Shown here piece after piece: positions 34,171 to 48,678 of a stretch of 64,000 bases of DNA; the first letter of the stretch is position 1; every line of letters starts with the position of its first letter. The DNA is taken from the NCBI RefSeq assembly GCF_008017755.1, contig NZ_VRTS01000003.1, forward strand, positions 124,001 to 188,000, read 5' to 3'. Position numbers and translations under genes: made by a program. The stretch comes from Alkalisalibacterium limincola. GTDB lineage: Bacteria; Pseudomonadota; Gammaproteobacteria; Xanthomonadales; Xanthomonadaceae. A model generated the notes under the pieces. It had not been told where the DNA came from and did no database searches. It worked only from the letters and a program-made list of their open reading frames with translations.

Positions 34171-36105
34171 GTGCCGATGACCCTGCTTCGCCTGATCCTG
34201 GTCGTGTTGTGCCTAGCGGTTTCGGCCGATGCCCTGTCGCGTGATGTCGACACCATCGAGTTCTTCAAGCGGCCCGAGTTCACCGAGGTGGGCCTGTCGC
34301 CCAAGGGTGACTACCTGGCGATCACCGTGCCGCAGGAGGACCGTACCGAACTGGCTGTGCTGCGCGTGAGCGATCGCCGGATCATGTCCAAGTGGGACTA
34401 CGGCGCGAGGATGCATCCCTACGAGGTGCAGTGGGTCAGCGACGATCGCTTCATGGTCAAGGTCGCCGAAAAGACCAACTGGTTCGATGGGTACGTACTG
34501 ACCGAGTACCGGGTGTTCTTCGCCAACGCCGACGGTGGACGCCGGTTCGCCGTGGAGCATGGGGCCACCTACACGGTGTTGAGCACCCTGCCCGAGGACC
34601 CGCGGCATATCCTGGTCCAGCGCAGCATCGACAGCCCGCACGTGTTCCGCATGGGCGTGGCGCGCGGCAACCTCACCCGCGTCGCGGTCAGCCCGATGGA
34701 CAACGGCGGCTTCGCCATCGATGCCGATGGCCAGGTGCGTTACGCGATCGGGCAGGACCGCAGCCGCAAGCACACCCAGGTCCACCGCCGGGTCGATGAC
34801 GGCTGGCAGCTGGTGAGCGAGTTCGACGCCTTCGGTCGCGGTGACTACCCGGTGGGCTTCGCCGAGGATGGCGTGCACGTATACATGCGCGGCGAGAGCG
34901 AGCAGGGCCTCGACAGTCTCTACCTGTTGAATCCCGAGACGGGCGAGCGCACCGATGTCTTCGCACACGACCAGGTGGACTTCGATGGTCTCGTGTATTC
35001 CGCCGATCGTCGCACCCTGCTGGGCGTGCGGGTGGAGCCAGGCAAGCCTGAGATCCATTACCTGCAACCCGACCACCCGGAAGTTCGGATCCGCGCGGGT
35101 CTCGAGCAGGCCTTTCCCGGCCACGCCGTCTGGATCTCCAGCCAAAGCCTGGACGGTCGACTGATGCTGGCGCGGGTCTACAGCGACACCAGTCCGGGCA
35201 AGGTCTACCTGGTCGACACGCAGACCGGACAGGCCACGTTCCTGCTGAGCAACCGCGACTGGATCGATCCGGAAAAGATGTCGCCGATGCAGCCCATCGC
35301 ACTGATGTCACGCGATGGCAAGCCACTGCACGGATACATCACGATCCCGCGCGGCAGCGACGGTCGGAACCTTCCCCTCATCGTGAACCCGCATGGCGGT
35401 CCGCATGGGGTTCGCGACCGCTGGGGCTTCAATCCCGAGGTGCAGTTCCTCGCCAACCGTGGCTACGCGGTGCTGCAGGTGAACTTCCGCGGCTCGGGGG
35501 GTTACGGCTCGGAGTTCCTGTCCTCGGGGTACCGCAACTGGGGCACCACGATGCAGGACGACCTGACCGACGCGGTGAACTGGGCCGTGGCCCAGGGCGT
35601 GGCCGATCCGGACCGGGTGTGCATCTACGGCGCGTCCTATGGTGGCTACGCGGCCCTGATGAGTCCGATCCGGGCCCCCGGTCTGTACCAGTGCGCCATC
35701 GGCTACGTGGGTGTGTACAGCCTGCCGATGTTGATGACGCGTGGTGACATCCCGCAGACCGACTCTGGCCGGGCCTATCTCGCGCGGATAATGCCCGAGA
35801 CGGACGAGGCCCGCCAGGCGCAGTCGCCGGCCTACCTGGTGGACCGGCTCGATATCCCGGTCATGCTCGTGCATGGCACCCGGGACCAGCGTGTGCCGCA
35901 AGCGCAGATGGACTTCCTGATCCGGCACATGGCCGCGGCCGGCAAGGCGCCCGAAGAAGTCCACGTGGAACGTCGCTCCGCCCACGGCATCTACAACCCC
36001 GAAGCGAACGTGGCCATGTACGACACGATGATCCGTTTCCTCGACCGCCACATCGGCGAGAGCCGACAGGGCGCGGTCGCGCAATCCGAAACCACGCCAG
36101 AGTAA
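34171..36105 (+). CDS. secreted or periplasmic S9 family (prolyl oligopeptidase-type) peptidase
   Basis: A 644-residue serine peptidase with an N-terminal signal-like segment (residues 1-22), a beta-propeller domain (about 30-370) and an alpha/beta-hydrolase domain. The catalytic triad is S489 ([10 protein letters not shown]), D572 (HGTRDQRVP) and H605 (RSAHGIYNP). It fits the S9C acylaminoacyl-peptidase-like group common in Xanthomonadaceae. It is inserted between carA (21 bases before) and carB (4 bases after), so it is probably co-expressed with them although no metabolic link is obvious. Confidence 0.92.
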   Translation: MPMTLLRLILVVLCLAVSADALSRDVDTIEFFKRPEFTEVGLSPKGDYLAITVPQEDRTELAVLRVSDRRIMSKWDYGARMHPYEVQWVSDDRFMVKVAEKTNWFDGYVLTEYRVFFANADGGRRFAVEHGATYTVLSTLPEDPRHILVQRSIDSPHVFRMGVARGNLTRVAVSPMDNGGFAIDADGQVRYAIGQDRSRKHTQVHRRVDDGWQLVSEFDAFGRGDYPVGFAEDGVHVYMRGESEQGLDSLYLLNPETGERTDVFAHDQVDFDGLVYSADRRTLLGVRVEPGKPEIHYLQPDHPEVRIRAGLEQAFPGHAVWISSQSLDGRLMLARVYSDTSPGKVYLVDTQTGQATFLLSNRDWIDPEKMSPMQPIALMSRDGKPLHGYITIPRGSDGRNLPLIVNPHGGPHGVRDRWGFNPEVQFLANRGYAVLQVNFRGSGGYGSEFLSSGYRNWGTTMQDDLTDAVNWAVAQGVADPDRVCIYGASYGGYAALMSPIRAPGLYQCAIGYVGVYSLPMLMTRGDIPQTDSGRAYLARIMPETDEARQAQSPAYLVDRLDIPVMLVHGTRDQRVPQAQMDFLIRHMAAAGKAPEEVHVERRSAHGIYNPEANVAMYDTMIRFLDRHIGESRQGAVAQSETTPE

Positions 36106-36109
36106 ATCC

Positions 36110-39345
<3,236 letters not shown>

Positions 39346-39397
39346 GGTCCACCTCGCCAGCGCCGGGGTCCACAACGAACATGAAGGAGTGTCAGGC

Positions 39398-39874
39398 ATG
39401 AGGTCACCCCTCACGGTCGCCGGCGCCAAGCGCCTGCGCGAAGAACTCGACCGGCTCAAGTCGGTCGAGCGTCCCAGGGTCATCGAGGCGATCGCCGAGG
39501 CGCGTGCGCACGGCGACCTCAAGGAAAACGCCGAGTACCATGCCGCGCGCGAGCAGCAGGGCTTCATCGAGGGCCGCATCAAGGAGCTCGAGAGCGTGTT
39601 GTCGAACGCCGAGCTGATCGACGTGACCAAGCTGTCGGCCGGATCGAAGGTGGTTTTCGGCGCGATCGTCACGCTGGCCGACGTCGAGTCCGACGAAGAG
39701 AAGACCTACCAGATCGTTGGCGACCTCGAGGCCGACATCAAGATGGGGCTGATCTCGATCTCCTCGCCGATCTCGCGCGCCCTGATCGGCAAGCACGAGG
39801 GCGACAGTGTCGTCATCAATGCTCCGGGTGGCGAGCGCGAATACGAGTTGGTCGAGGTGCGCTACGAAGGCTGA
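39398..39874 (+). CDS. greA: transcription elongation factor GreA
   Basis: A 158-residue factor that rescues backtracked RNA polymerase by stimulating transcript cleavage. The N-terminal coiled coil with the acidic tip ([20 protein letters not shown]) and the C-terminal FKBP-like domain ([29 protein letters not shown]) are complete. The ATG at 39398 is the family start ([17 protein letters not shown]). It lies between carB and rpfE, as in the Xanthomonas rpf region. Confidence 0.98.
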   Translation: MRSPLTVAGAKRLREELDRLKSVERPRVIEAIAEARAHGDLKENAEYHAAREQQGFIEGRIKELESVLSNAELIDVTKLSAGSKVVFGAIVTLADVESDEEKTYQIVGDLEADIKMGLISISSPISRALIGKHEGDSVVINAPGGEREYELVEVRYEG

Positions 39875-39880
39875 CCGGCG

Positions 39881-40813
39881 ATGACGCTGCGCCTGCTGCT
39901 GCCGGAACGCGAACGCATGCGCGGCGCCGCGGAGCCCGAAGCGCTGCGTCGCCTGCTGGGCCGGGCCGACCTGCCCGACGCCGGCGAGCCCGGTGGCCGC
40001 GCACAGCTGCTGCGCCACTGCCGCGTCGTGCCCAAGGGCTGGCCGATGGCCGCGCTGACGCGGCAGCTCGATTGCGGCGACGCGGCCGGGTATGCGTGGC
40101 TGCGTGCCGACCCGGTGCACGTGCGTGCCGACCTCAATGCGGTCCGCATGCTGGCCTGGGGCAACCTGCAGGTCGATGCGGCCCAGGCGCAGGCGCTGCT
40201 CAAGCCCCTGAAGCTCCTGTTCGGGGATGCCGGCTTTCCGATCTCGGCGCCGGTGCCCGAACGCTGGTACCTGATGATGCCGCGCGAGGCGAGGTTGCCC
40301 GCATTCGTCGATCCCGAGGACGTCCTGGGCGACGAGATCCACGACCTCCTGCCGCAGGGCGACGCGGGTCGGCGCTGGCGCCAGTTGCTCAACGAGGCCC
40401 AGATCGTGCTGCACAACCATCCCGTGAACGAGCGCCGGCTGGAGCAGGGCCTGCCGGCCGTCAACAGCCTGTGGTTCTGGGGCGGCGGCGTACTTCCCGA
40501 CCAGGTGGCGATCGAGGCCACGAAGGTCTTCACCCGCGAGGTCGGGCTGGGTGCCTTGGCCACCCAGGCCGGCCACACGCCCCAGGTGCGGCCGTCGCGC
40601 TGGTCGGCCGACCTGGGCGACGCCCTGGTCGACCTTCGGGACATGCGCGATCTGGCGGCCGTGTCCGGCGACTGGATCGAGCCTGCCGCCGCGGCGGTAC
40701 GCGACAAGCGCCTGGCTGGCGTCGACCTCGACTCTGCCGATGGCTGGCGCGCGGCGCTCCGGCCGGGCCAGCACTGGCGGTTCTGGCGAAAGCCACGCTC
40801 GCTGTTCCCATGA
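39881..40813 (+). CDS. rpfE: RpfE, conserved rpf-region protein of unknown function
   Basis: A 310-residue soluble protein recognised from the Xanthomonas rpf region, where rpfE lies between recJ and greA exactly as here. In Xanthomonas its loss has mild effects on extracellular enzymes or polysaccharide; the biochemical role is unknown. Visible features are repeated tryptophan-rich segments (NSLWFWGGGVLPD, WRFWRKPRS) and conserved HCRVVPKGWPMAAL. It starts 7 bases after the greA stop and overlaps recJ by the ATGA arrangement, so the three are one operon. Confidence 0.85.
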   Translation: MTLRLLLPERERMRGAAEPEALRRLLGRADLPDAGEPGGRAQLLRHCRVVPKGWPMAALTRQLDCGDAAGYAWLRADPVHVRADLNAVRMLAWGNLQVDAAQAQALLKPLKLLFGDAGFPISAPVPERWYLMMPREARLPAFVDPEDVLGDEIHDLLPQGDAGRRWRQLLNEAQIVLHNHPVNERRLEQGLPAVNSLWFWGGGVLPDQVAIEATKVFTREVGLGALATQAGHTPQVRPSRWSADLGDALVDLRDMRDLAAVSGDWIEPAAAAVRDKRLAGVDLDSADGWRAALRPGQHWRFWRKPRSLFP

Positions 40814-42534
40814 GCATCCCCGTGCCCAGCATCCGTCGGCGCGAAGGGGTGGATGCGTCGGGGTGGGACGATTCGGTTCCCGAGGTCCTGCGGCGCGTCT
40901 ACGCCAGTCGAGGCATCGTGTCCGCCCAGGACGGCGAGCTGCGCCTGGCGCGCCTGCTGGCCCCGGACCTGATGGGTGGCATGCAGAAGGCCGCCGAGCT
41001 GCTGGCCCGGGCCATCCGCGACCAGGTGCGGATCGTCGTGGTCGGGGATTTCGATTGCGACGGTGCCACCGGGACCGCGGTGGCGGTACGCGGCCTGCGC
41101 CTGCTGGGCGCGGAGAATGTCGCCTACCGGGTGCCGCACCGGGTCGAGCACGGTTACGGGCTGTCGCCGGCGCTGGTCGCTGACATGGCGTCCATGGCGC
41201 CGGACCTGGTGCTGACGGTCGACAGCGGGATTGCCTGTGTTGCCGGCGTTGCCGCGGCCAGGGCGCGCGGCTGGCAGGTCGTGGTCAGCGACCATCACCT
41301 GCCGGGGCCGGTGCTGCCAGACGCGGATGCGATCGTGGACCCCAACCTGGACGGGGATGCGTTTCCGAGCAAGGCGCTGGCCGGGGTCGGCGTGGTGTTC
41401 TACCTGCTGCTGGCGATCCGCCGCGTGCTTCGCGAAGGCGGCGCGCCAGCCGCGGCGACTGCGGACCTGTCGCGCTTGCTGGACCTTGTCGCCGTGGGGA
41501 CGGTCGCCGACCTGGTGCCGCTGGACTACAACAATCGCGTGCTGGTTGCCGCCGGCCTGCAGCGCATCCGGCGGGGCGAGTGCCAGCCCGGCGTGACGGC
41601 GCTGGCGGCGGTGGCCGGGCGGGCGCTGTCGACGCTGTGCGCCAGCGACATCGGTTTCGCGATCGCGCCGCGGCTCAATGCGGCCGGCCGCCTGGAGGAC
41701 ATGGCGGTGGGCATCGAGTGCCTGCTCACCGACGACCCGGTCGAGGCTGGGCGCCTGGCAGAGGCGCTGGACGCGATCAATGCCGAGCGTCGCGAGCTGC
41801 AGCAGCAGATGGTGGACCAGGCCGAGGCGCTGCTCGAGGCCTTGCCGATCCCCGAAGGCGGCCTGCCGCCGATCGTGTGCCTGCACGATCCGGGCTGGCA
41901 CCCCGGGGTGGTCGGCCTGGTGGCCTCGAAGGTGAAGGAACGGCTGCATCGACCCGTGCTGGCGTTCGCGCCGGCCGAACCGGGCAGCGACCGCCTGCGC
42001 GGTTCGGCGCGGTCGATTGCCGGCTTCCACGTCCGCGACGCGCTGGCCGAGGTCGATGCGACCTGCCCCGGCCTGATCGAGCGCTTTGGTGGCCATGCGA
42101 TGGCCGCGGGCCTCAGCCTGGCGGCCGGCAACCTCGAGGCGCTGGTCGAGGCCCTCGAGGCGGTGGCCGCCCGGCGCCTGGACCCGGCCTCGCTGGCGCG
42201 GGAGATCCTCAGCGACGGGCCGTTGGACGGAAGGGATTTCTCGCGGGCGCTCGCCGAGCAACTGCGGCTGGCCGGCCCGTGGGGGCAGGCGTTTCCCGAG
42301 CCGGTCTTCGACAACGAGTTCGAGCTGCTCGACTGGCGCACCGTCGGCGAGCGTCACCTGAAGCTGCGGGTGCTGGTGGAGGGCCGGCGCGAGCCCCTGT
42401 CGGCGATACATTTCGGCGGTTGCACCGGCCAGCCGCCGCCGCAGCGGCTGCGCATGGCCTACCAGCTCGACCTCGACGACTTCCGTGGGCGCCGCGACAT
42501 CCAGCTGCTGGTCAGGCACATCGAACCCGCGTGA
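40810..42534 (+). CDS. recJ: single-stranded-DNA-specific exonuclease RecJ
   Basis: A 574-residue 5'-3' single-strand exonuclease used in recombination and mismatch repair. The DHH phosphoesterase motifs are present (VVGDFDCDGATGTA, VLTVDSGIAC, VVSDHHLPG), followed by the DHHA1 domain (GGHAMAAGLSL) and an OB fold at the C-terminus. The start at 40810 overlaps the rpfE stop. Length is normal. Confidence 0.97.
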   Translation: MSIPVPSIRRREGVDASGWDDSVPEVLRRVYASRGIVSAQDGELRLARLLAPDLMGGMQKAAELLARAIRDQVRIVVVGDFDCDGATGTAVAVRGLRLLGAENVAYRVPHRVEHGYGLSPALVADMASMAPDLVLTVDSGIACVAGVAAARARGWQVVVSDHHLPGPVLPDADAIVDPNLDGDAFPSKALAGVGVVFYLLLAIRRVLREGGAPAAATADLSRLLDLVAVGTVADLVPLDYNNRVLVAAGLQRIRRGECQPGVTALAAVAGRALSTLCASDIGFAIAPRLNAAGRLEDMAVGIECLLTDDPVEAGRLAEALDAINAERRELQQQMVDQAEALLEALPIPEGGLPPIVCLHDPGWHPGVVGLVASKVKERLHRPVLAFAPAEPGSDRLRGSARSIAGFHVRDALAEVDATCPGLIERFGGHAMAAGLSLAAGNLEALVEALEAVAARRLDPASLAREILSDGPLDGRDFSRALAEQLRLAGPWGQAFPEPVFDNEFELLDWRTVGERHLKLRVLVEGRREPLSAIHFGGCTGQPPPQRLRMAYQLDLDDFRGRRDIQLLVRHIEPA

Positions 42535-42606
42535 GCTGTCCACGGGTCCGTGCTCTGTTATCCTGAAAGGCTTTCGCACAGCATTTCCAACCACGGATCC
42601 GCGGAC

Positions 42607-43732
42607 ATGATCGAACTCAATCCCGTCCGTCAGCGCATCGCCGACCTGCAAGGTCGGCTGGATGCGCTGAGGGGGTATCTTTGACCTCGATGCCAAGGCA
42701 GAACGGCTCGAGGAGGTAAACCGGGAGCTCGAGCTCCCCGACGTCTGGAACGACCCGGAGCGGGCGCAGGCGCTGGGCCGCGAGCGCTCGGCGCTGGAGA
42801 AGAACGTCAATGGCATCCGCCAGCTCGACGAGGGCCTGGCGGGCGCGCTCGAACTCATCGAACTGGCCGAGTCCGAGGCCGACGAGGAGACCGCCCAGGC
42901 GGTCATCGACGACGTCGAGGGCTTCGAGCGCGACGTGGGCAAGCTCGAGTTCCAGCGCATGTTCTCCGGCGACCTCGACGGCGCCAACGCGTTCATCGAC
43001 ATCCAGGCCGGCGCCGGTGGCACCGAGGCCCAGGACTGGGCCGAGATGCTGCTGCGCATGTACCTGCGCTGGTGCGAGTCGCGCGGCTGGAAGACCGAAC
43101 TGATGGAGGCCAGCGGCGGCGACGTCGCCGGCATCAAGTCGGCCACGATCCGGGTCGAGGGCGACTTCGCCTACGGCTGGATCAAGACCGAGACGGGCGT
43201 GCACCGGCTGGTTCGCAAGTCGCCGTTCGATTCCGACAACCGGCGCCACACCAGCTTCACGTCGGTGTTCGTTTCGCCCGAGGTCGACGACAAGATCGAC
43301 ATCGAGATCAATCCCGCCGACCTCAAGACCGATGTCTACCGGGCCTCCGGCGCCGGCGGCCAGCACGTGAACAAGACCGAGTCCGCGGTGCGCATCACGC
43401 ACGTGCCGACCGGCACCGTGGTGGCGTGCCAGAACGGTCGCAGCCAGCACCAGAACCGCGACACCGCGATGAAGATGCTGGCCGCCAGGCTCTACGAGCT
43501 GGAGATGCAGAAGCGCAACGCCGAGAAGGATGCGCTGGAAGCGACCAAGTCCGACATCGGCTGGGGCAGCCAGATCCGCAACTACGTGCTCGACCAGTCG
43601 CGCATCAAGGACCTGCGCACCGGGGTGGAGCGTTCCGACACGCAGAAGGTGCTCGATGGCGACATCGACGAGTTCGTCGAGGCCGCGCTGAAGTCCGGCC
43701 TGGACGTGGGCTCCAAACGCATCGACGCCTGA
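42607..43732 (+). CDS. prfB: peptide chain release factor 2 (with programmed +1 frameshift)
   Basis: RF2, which terminates translation at UGA and UAA. Codons 1-25 (42607-42681) end at an in-frame TGA (codon 26, 42682-42684); a natural +1 shift continues at 42683, giving 374 residues. The release motif is [11 protein letters not shown] and the stop-recognition motif is SPF. In this case the broken frame is genuine autoregulation, not an error: low RF2 lets ribosomes pause at the TGA and slip. It is followed by lysS, the usual partner. Confidence 0.98.
42670..42685 (+). promoter_or_regulatory. RF2 programmed +1 frameshift signal
   Basis: AGGGGGTATCTTTGAC: a Shine-Dalgarno-like AGGGGG, three bases, slippery CTT and stop TGA followed by C (a weak stop context). 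Spacing and position (TGA as codon 26) are the same as in E. coli prfB. Confidence 0.97.
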
Positions 43733-43812
43733 ACCGCCGCAAGACCGACCTTCCCACCCGAGTCCCCGGTACCCGCACCCGACGGGGCCACCGCATTCCC
43801 GAGCCGCACGCC

Positions 43813-45324
<1,512 letters not shown>

Positions 45325-45420
45325 CCCGAAACCTGTTCCGCTACCGCGGATGGGCATGTAAGCTGCCCGCAACAGCCAGCGCCACGGACGGCGACGGTTC
45401 GACTGCAGAGGGATTCGCAC

Positions 45421-46464
45421 GTGAACGTACTGATCGTCGACGATCAACCATCGCAGCGCAGCATGTTGCGCCACCTGCTCGAGGACATCAGCCCCGAGCT
45501 GAAGGTCACCGACTTCGGCGACCCGGTCCAGGCGCTGCTGTGGTCGCAAAAGACGCCGACCGACCTGCTGCTGCTCGACTACCGCATGCCGAAGATGGAC
45601 GGGCTGGAGTTCGCCCGCCGGTTCCGCCGCCCGCTGTCCCAACGCGACGTGCCGATCGTGCTGATCACCGTCGTCGGCGACGAGCCGGTGCGCAACGCCG
45701 CGCTCGAAGCCGGCGTCAGCGACTTCCTGGTCAAGCCGGTGCGACCGCGCGAGTTGCGCACCCGCTGCAAGAACCTGCTCGCGCTCAGGCAGCACCAGGA
45801 GTCGCTCAAGACCCGCGCGCGCAGCCTGGAGCGGCAGTTGCTGTCGAGCATGCACGAACTCGACGAGCGCGAGCGCGAGATCCTGACCCGCCTGGCCCAG
45901 GCCGCTGCCCGTCGCGAAGGGGGCGGGGGCGCCACGCTGGAGCGCATGTCGCGCTATGCCGGACTGGTGGCCGAGGCGATGAACCTGTCCGACGACGAGG
46001 TACGGGTCATCGAGCTCGCCGCGCCGCTGCATGACATCGGAATGATCGGCCTGCCCGACTCGATCCTGCTCAAGCCGGGTCCGCTCGACGAAGACGAGCG
46101 CGCGCTGATGCAGACGCACACGCGCGTCGGGCACGACATCCTGAAGGGGAGCACCAGCCGCTTCGTCCAGACCGGTGCGTCGATCGCGCTGTCCCACCAC
46201 GAGCGCTGGGATGGCGGCGGCTATCCCGAGGGGCTGGCAGGGGAGGGCATTCCGCTGGCGGCACGCGTCGCGGCCGTGGCCGACGTGCTCGATGCGCTGA
46301 GCTCGAAGCGCTCCTGGCGGGACGCTTTCCCGATCGAGGAGGCCTTCGAGCAGGTCCTTGCCGGCGCCGGCACCGCCTTTGATCCGACGGCCGTGGAAGC
46401 CCTTGCGCGCCGTCGCGCGCAGGTGCGCGAGGTGTACGAGTTCTTCTCCGGCGAGCGGGGTTGA
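45421..46464 (+). CDS. rpfG: two-component response regulator RpfG (REC and HD-GYP domains)
   Basis: A 347-residue regulator that degrades cyclic di-GMP when phosphorylated by RpfC. The REC domain has phospho-acceptor D53 (LLLLDYRMPKMDG) and K105. The HD-GYP domain has H204-D205 (PLHDIG), HTRVGHD, HH259-260 and GGYP (266-269). One key residue differs: the usual HDxGK lysine is M208 (HDIGMIGLPD). The first histidine of many HD-GYP proteins is also absent, but that is usual for RpfG. The start is GTG behind GAGGGA. It lies 30 bases before rpfC; rpfH is absent. Confidence 0.95.
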   Translation: MNVLIVDDQPSQRSMLRHLLEDISPELKVTDFGDPVQALLWSQKTPTDLLLLDYRMPKMDGLEFARRFRRPLSQRDVPIVLITVVGDEPVRNAALEAGVSDFLVKPVRPRELRTRCKNLLALRQHQESLKTRARSLERQLLSSMHELDEREREILTRLAQAAARREGGGGATLERMSRYAGLVAEAMNLSDDEVRVIELAAPLHDIGMIGLPDSILLKPGPLDEDERALMQTHTRVGHDILKGSTSRFVQTGASIALSHHERWDGGGYPEGLAGEGIPLAARVAAVADVLDALSSKRSWRDAFPIEEAFEQVLAGAGTAFDPTAVEALARRRAQVREVYEFFSGERG

Positions 46465-46494
46465 GCAGTCCGGTCCGCCGTCTGCGAGCATGCC

Positions 46495-48633
46495 ATGACC
46501 GGACACCTCGACTCACTGCTGGCCCGCTTCCGTAACCGGCCCGATTCCGAGCACGGCCAGGCCACGGTGCGCCTGGTCATCCTGGGGTTGATCCTGCTCT
46601 ACCTGGTCGCGGTGGTCTCCAACATCGACCGCGCCAACGAAGCCTTGCGCCTGGTCCTGTTCTTCGTCGCGATCGAGTCGATCATCGGCCTGGGGCTGCT
46701 GCTGGCGATCGCCGCGCGACCCGGTGTCTCCCATGTGAGGCGCATCATCGGCATGCTGGCCGACTACGGCCTGATCGGGATCGCGATGTACCTGATGGGG
46801 GAGGGACTCGCCCCCCTCTACGTCGTGCTGATGTGGGTGACGGTCGGCAACGGCCTGCGCTACGGAAACCGCTTCCTGTTCGCCGCCGTCGGCATGGCCA
46901 CGGGCACGTTCCTGGCCGTCATCGTCACCACGCCGTTCTGGCAGGGCATCCCGGTGCTGGCCTATGGCCTGCTGGCCGGACTGGTGGCGGTGCCGCTGTA
47001 CCTGAGCAGTCTGTTGCGGGCCCTGGTGAAGGCCACGGACGAAGCGCGCCGCGCCAGCGAGGCCAAGAGCCGGTTCCTGGCCAACATGAGCCATGAGTTC
47101 CGCACGCCGCTCAACGGCATCGTCGGCATGGCCGAACTGCTGGTGACCACGTCGCTGACGCCGGAGCAGCGCGAGAGTGCCGAGGTCATCCAGGCCTCGG
47201 CGCGCTCGCTGCAGGTGCTGGTCGAGGACGTGCTCGACATCTCGGCCATCGAGGCGGGCAAGCTCAAGCGCGCCGACGAGGACTTCCGCCTCTCGGAGAT
47301 GCTCAAGGGTGTCCAGTTGATGCTGTCCCAGGCCGCTGAGGATCGCGGCCTGCGTTTTGACATGGAAGTGGAGCAGGGCGTGCCGGACCGCCTGCACGGC
47401 AGCGCGGGGCACCTGCGCCAGGTGCTGGTCAACCTGCTCTCCAATGCGATCAAGTTCACGGAGGAAGGCAGGGTGTCATTGAAGGTGGAACGGATTCCAG
47501 GTGGGGCCAACGAGCAGGAGGTGCGGCTGGGTTTCTCCGTGCATGACACCGGCATCGGAATGCCGGCGGAGGCCCTGGAACGGATCTTCAAGGCGTTCGA
47601 GCAGGCCGAGGGTGGGCATGCGCGCCGCTTCGGCGGGACCGGCCTGGGCACCACCATCGCCAAGGCGCTCACCGAGATGATGGGTGGCACGATCAGCGTC
47701 GAGAGCACGCCGGCGGTGGGCACCCACTTCAGGGTGGAACTGCCGCTCAAGCTTGCCGCGCAGCCCCAGCCCGAGCTGGTCGCCGACGACACCACGGGAA
47801 AGATCATCGCCTTCGACGATCCCTTCGTCCGCCACCGTGCGCGCGTTGCGCCGATGCGGATACTGGTCGCCGACGACCAGGCCGCCAACGTGATGGTGCT
47901 GCAGCGACTGCTGGAGAAGGCGGGGCACCGTACCGTCGCCGTCACCGAGGGCGACGACGTGCTGGACCAGATCGAGGACCACGCCTACGACGCGGTGATC
48001 ATCGACCTGCACATGCCCGGGCTGAGCGGCCTGGACGTGCTCAAGCAGGCCCGGGTCATCGAAAGCGGGAGGCGTCGCACGCCCTTCGTCGTGCTCACGG
48101 CCGACGCGACCGCCGAATCGGTGGCGGCGTGCGAACGGGCCGGAGCCTTTGCCTTCCTGTCCAAGCCCGTCTCCGTTCCGCGACTGCTGGACACCCTGGC
48201 CGAGATCAATGCGGGGGCTGGCAAGGGAAGCCAGGCCGGGCCGGGTTCGCCCGCCCACGGCGAGCTCATATCCCCGGAGATCCTCGATGAACTCGCCGAG
48301 CTCAACCTCGGGGAGGATTTCATCGAGCGCTTCGTCGATGAGTGCACGCGCGACGCCCGTCGTTGCATCGCCGCGATGGAGCAGTGCGCATCGTCGGCCA
48401 ACTGGGATGAGTTCCGCGACCAGTGCCACGCGCTCAAGGGAGTCGCCAGCAACATGGGCGCAGTCCGTCTCGCCGCGCACGCCTCCTCGGCGATGCATGC
48501 GGCGAACTGGCAACTGCCCAAGACCTGGCGGGGCAGCGTCGCCGATCTGCGACGCGAGCTCGAGTTGGCCCGGGCCGCGTTGCGCCGACCGCGGAACAAT
48601 GACGCGCGCGGGGAGGACCCCGAGCGAGGCTGA
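46495..48633 (+). CDS. rpfC: hybrid sensor kinase RpfC, DSF receptor
   Basis: A 712-residue inner-membrane hybrid kinase that senses the diffusible signal factor. About five membrane segments (residues 25-175), HisKA with H200 ([13 protein letters not shown]), HATPase (about 300-415), REC with D504 (IIDLHMPG) and an HPt domain with H645 (CHALKG). The order and size match Xanthomonas RpfC. It passes phosphate to RpfG and in Xanthomonas also binds RpfF to limit DSF synthesis. The gene is convergent with rpfF. Confidence 0.95.
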   Translation: MTGHLDSLLARFRNRPDSEHGQATVRLVILGLILLYLVAVVSNIDRANEALRLVLFFVAIESIIGLGLLLAIAARPGVSHVRRIIGMLADYGLIGIAMYLMGEGLAPLYVVLMWVTVGNGLRYGNRFLFAAVGMATGTFLAVIVTTPFWQGIPVLAYGLLAGLVAVPLYLSSLLRALVKATDEARRASEAKSRFLANMSHEFRTPLNGIVGMAELLVTTSLTPEQRESAEVIQASARSLQVLVEDVLDISAIEAGKLKRADEDFRLSEMLKGVQLMLSQAAEDRGLRFDMEVEQGVPDRLHGSAGHLRQVLVNLLSNAIKFTEEGRVSLKVERIPGGANEQEVRLGFSVHDTGIGMPAEALERIFKAFEQAEGGHARRFGGTGLGTTIAKALTEMMGGTISVESTPAVGTHFRVELPLKLAAQPQPELVADDTTGKIIAFDDPFVRHRARVAPMRILVADDQAANVMVLQRLLEKAGHRTVAVTEGDDVLDQIEDHAYDAVIIDLHMPGLSGLDVLKQARVIESGRRRTPFVVLTADATAESVAACERAGAFAFLSKPVSVPRLLDTLAEINAGAGKGSQAGPGSPAHGELISPEILDELAELNLGEDFIERFVDECTRDARRCIAAMEQCASSANWDEFRDQCHALKGVASNMGAVRLAAHASSAMHAANWQLPKTWRGSVADLRRELELARAALRRPRNNDARGEDPERG

Positions 48634-48658
48634 CGCGTCCGGTTCGAGCGGAGCGTCA
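48631..48658. terminator. hairpin between convergent rpfC and rpfF
   Basis: TGACGC-G-TCCG pairs with CGGAGCGTCA around the loop GTTCGAG; one G is bulged. It begins at the rpfC stop codon and could end both convergent transcripts. There is no T tract on either strand, so confidence is limited. Confidence 0.4.
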
Positions 48659-48678
48659 GCGTCGCCTGGCCCCGGGCA

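Noticed and set aside
42682-42684. In-frame TGA in prfB as a sequence error
   Set aside because: The surrounding AGGGGG, CTT and TGA-C at codon 26 form the known programmed frameshift site.
45900-45960. Missing first histidine/glutamate of the HD-GYP domain in RpfG as evidence of inactivation
   Set aside because: To my knowledge the RpfG family generally lacks that residue, so it is not specific to this protein; the lysine change is the notable one.
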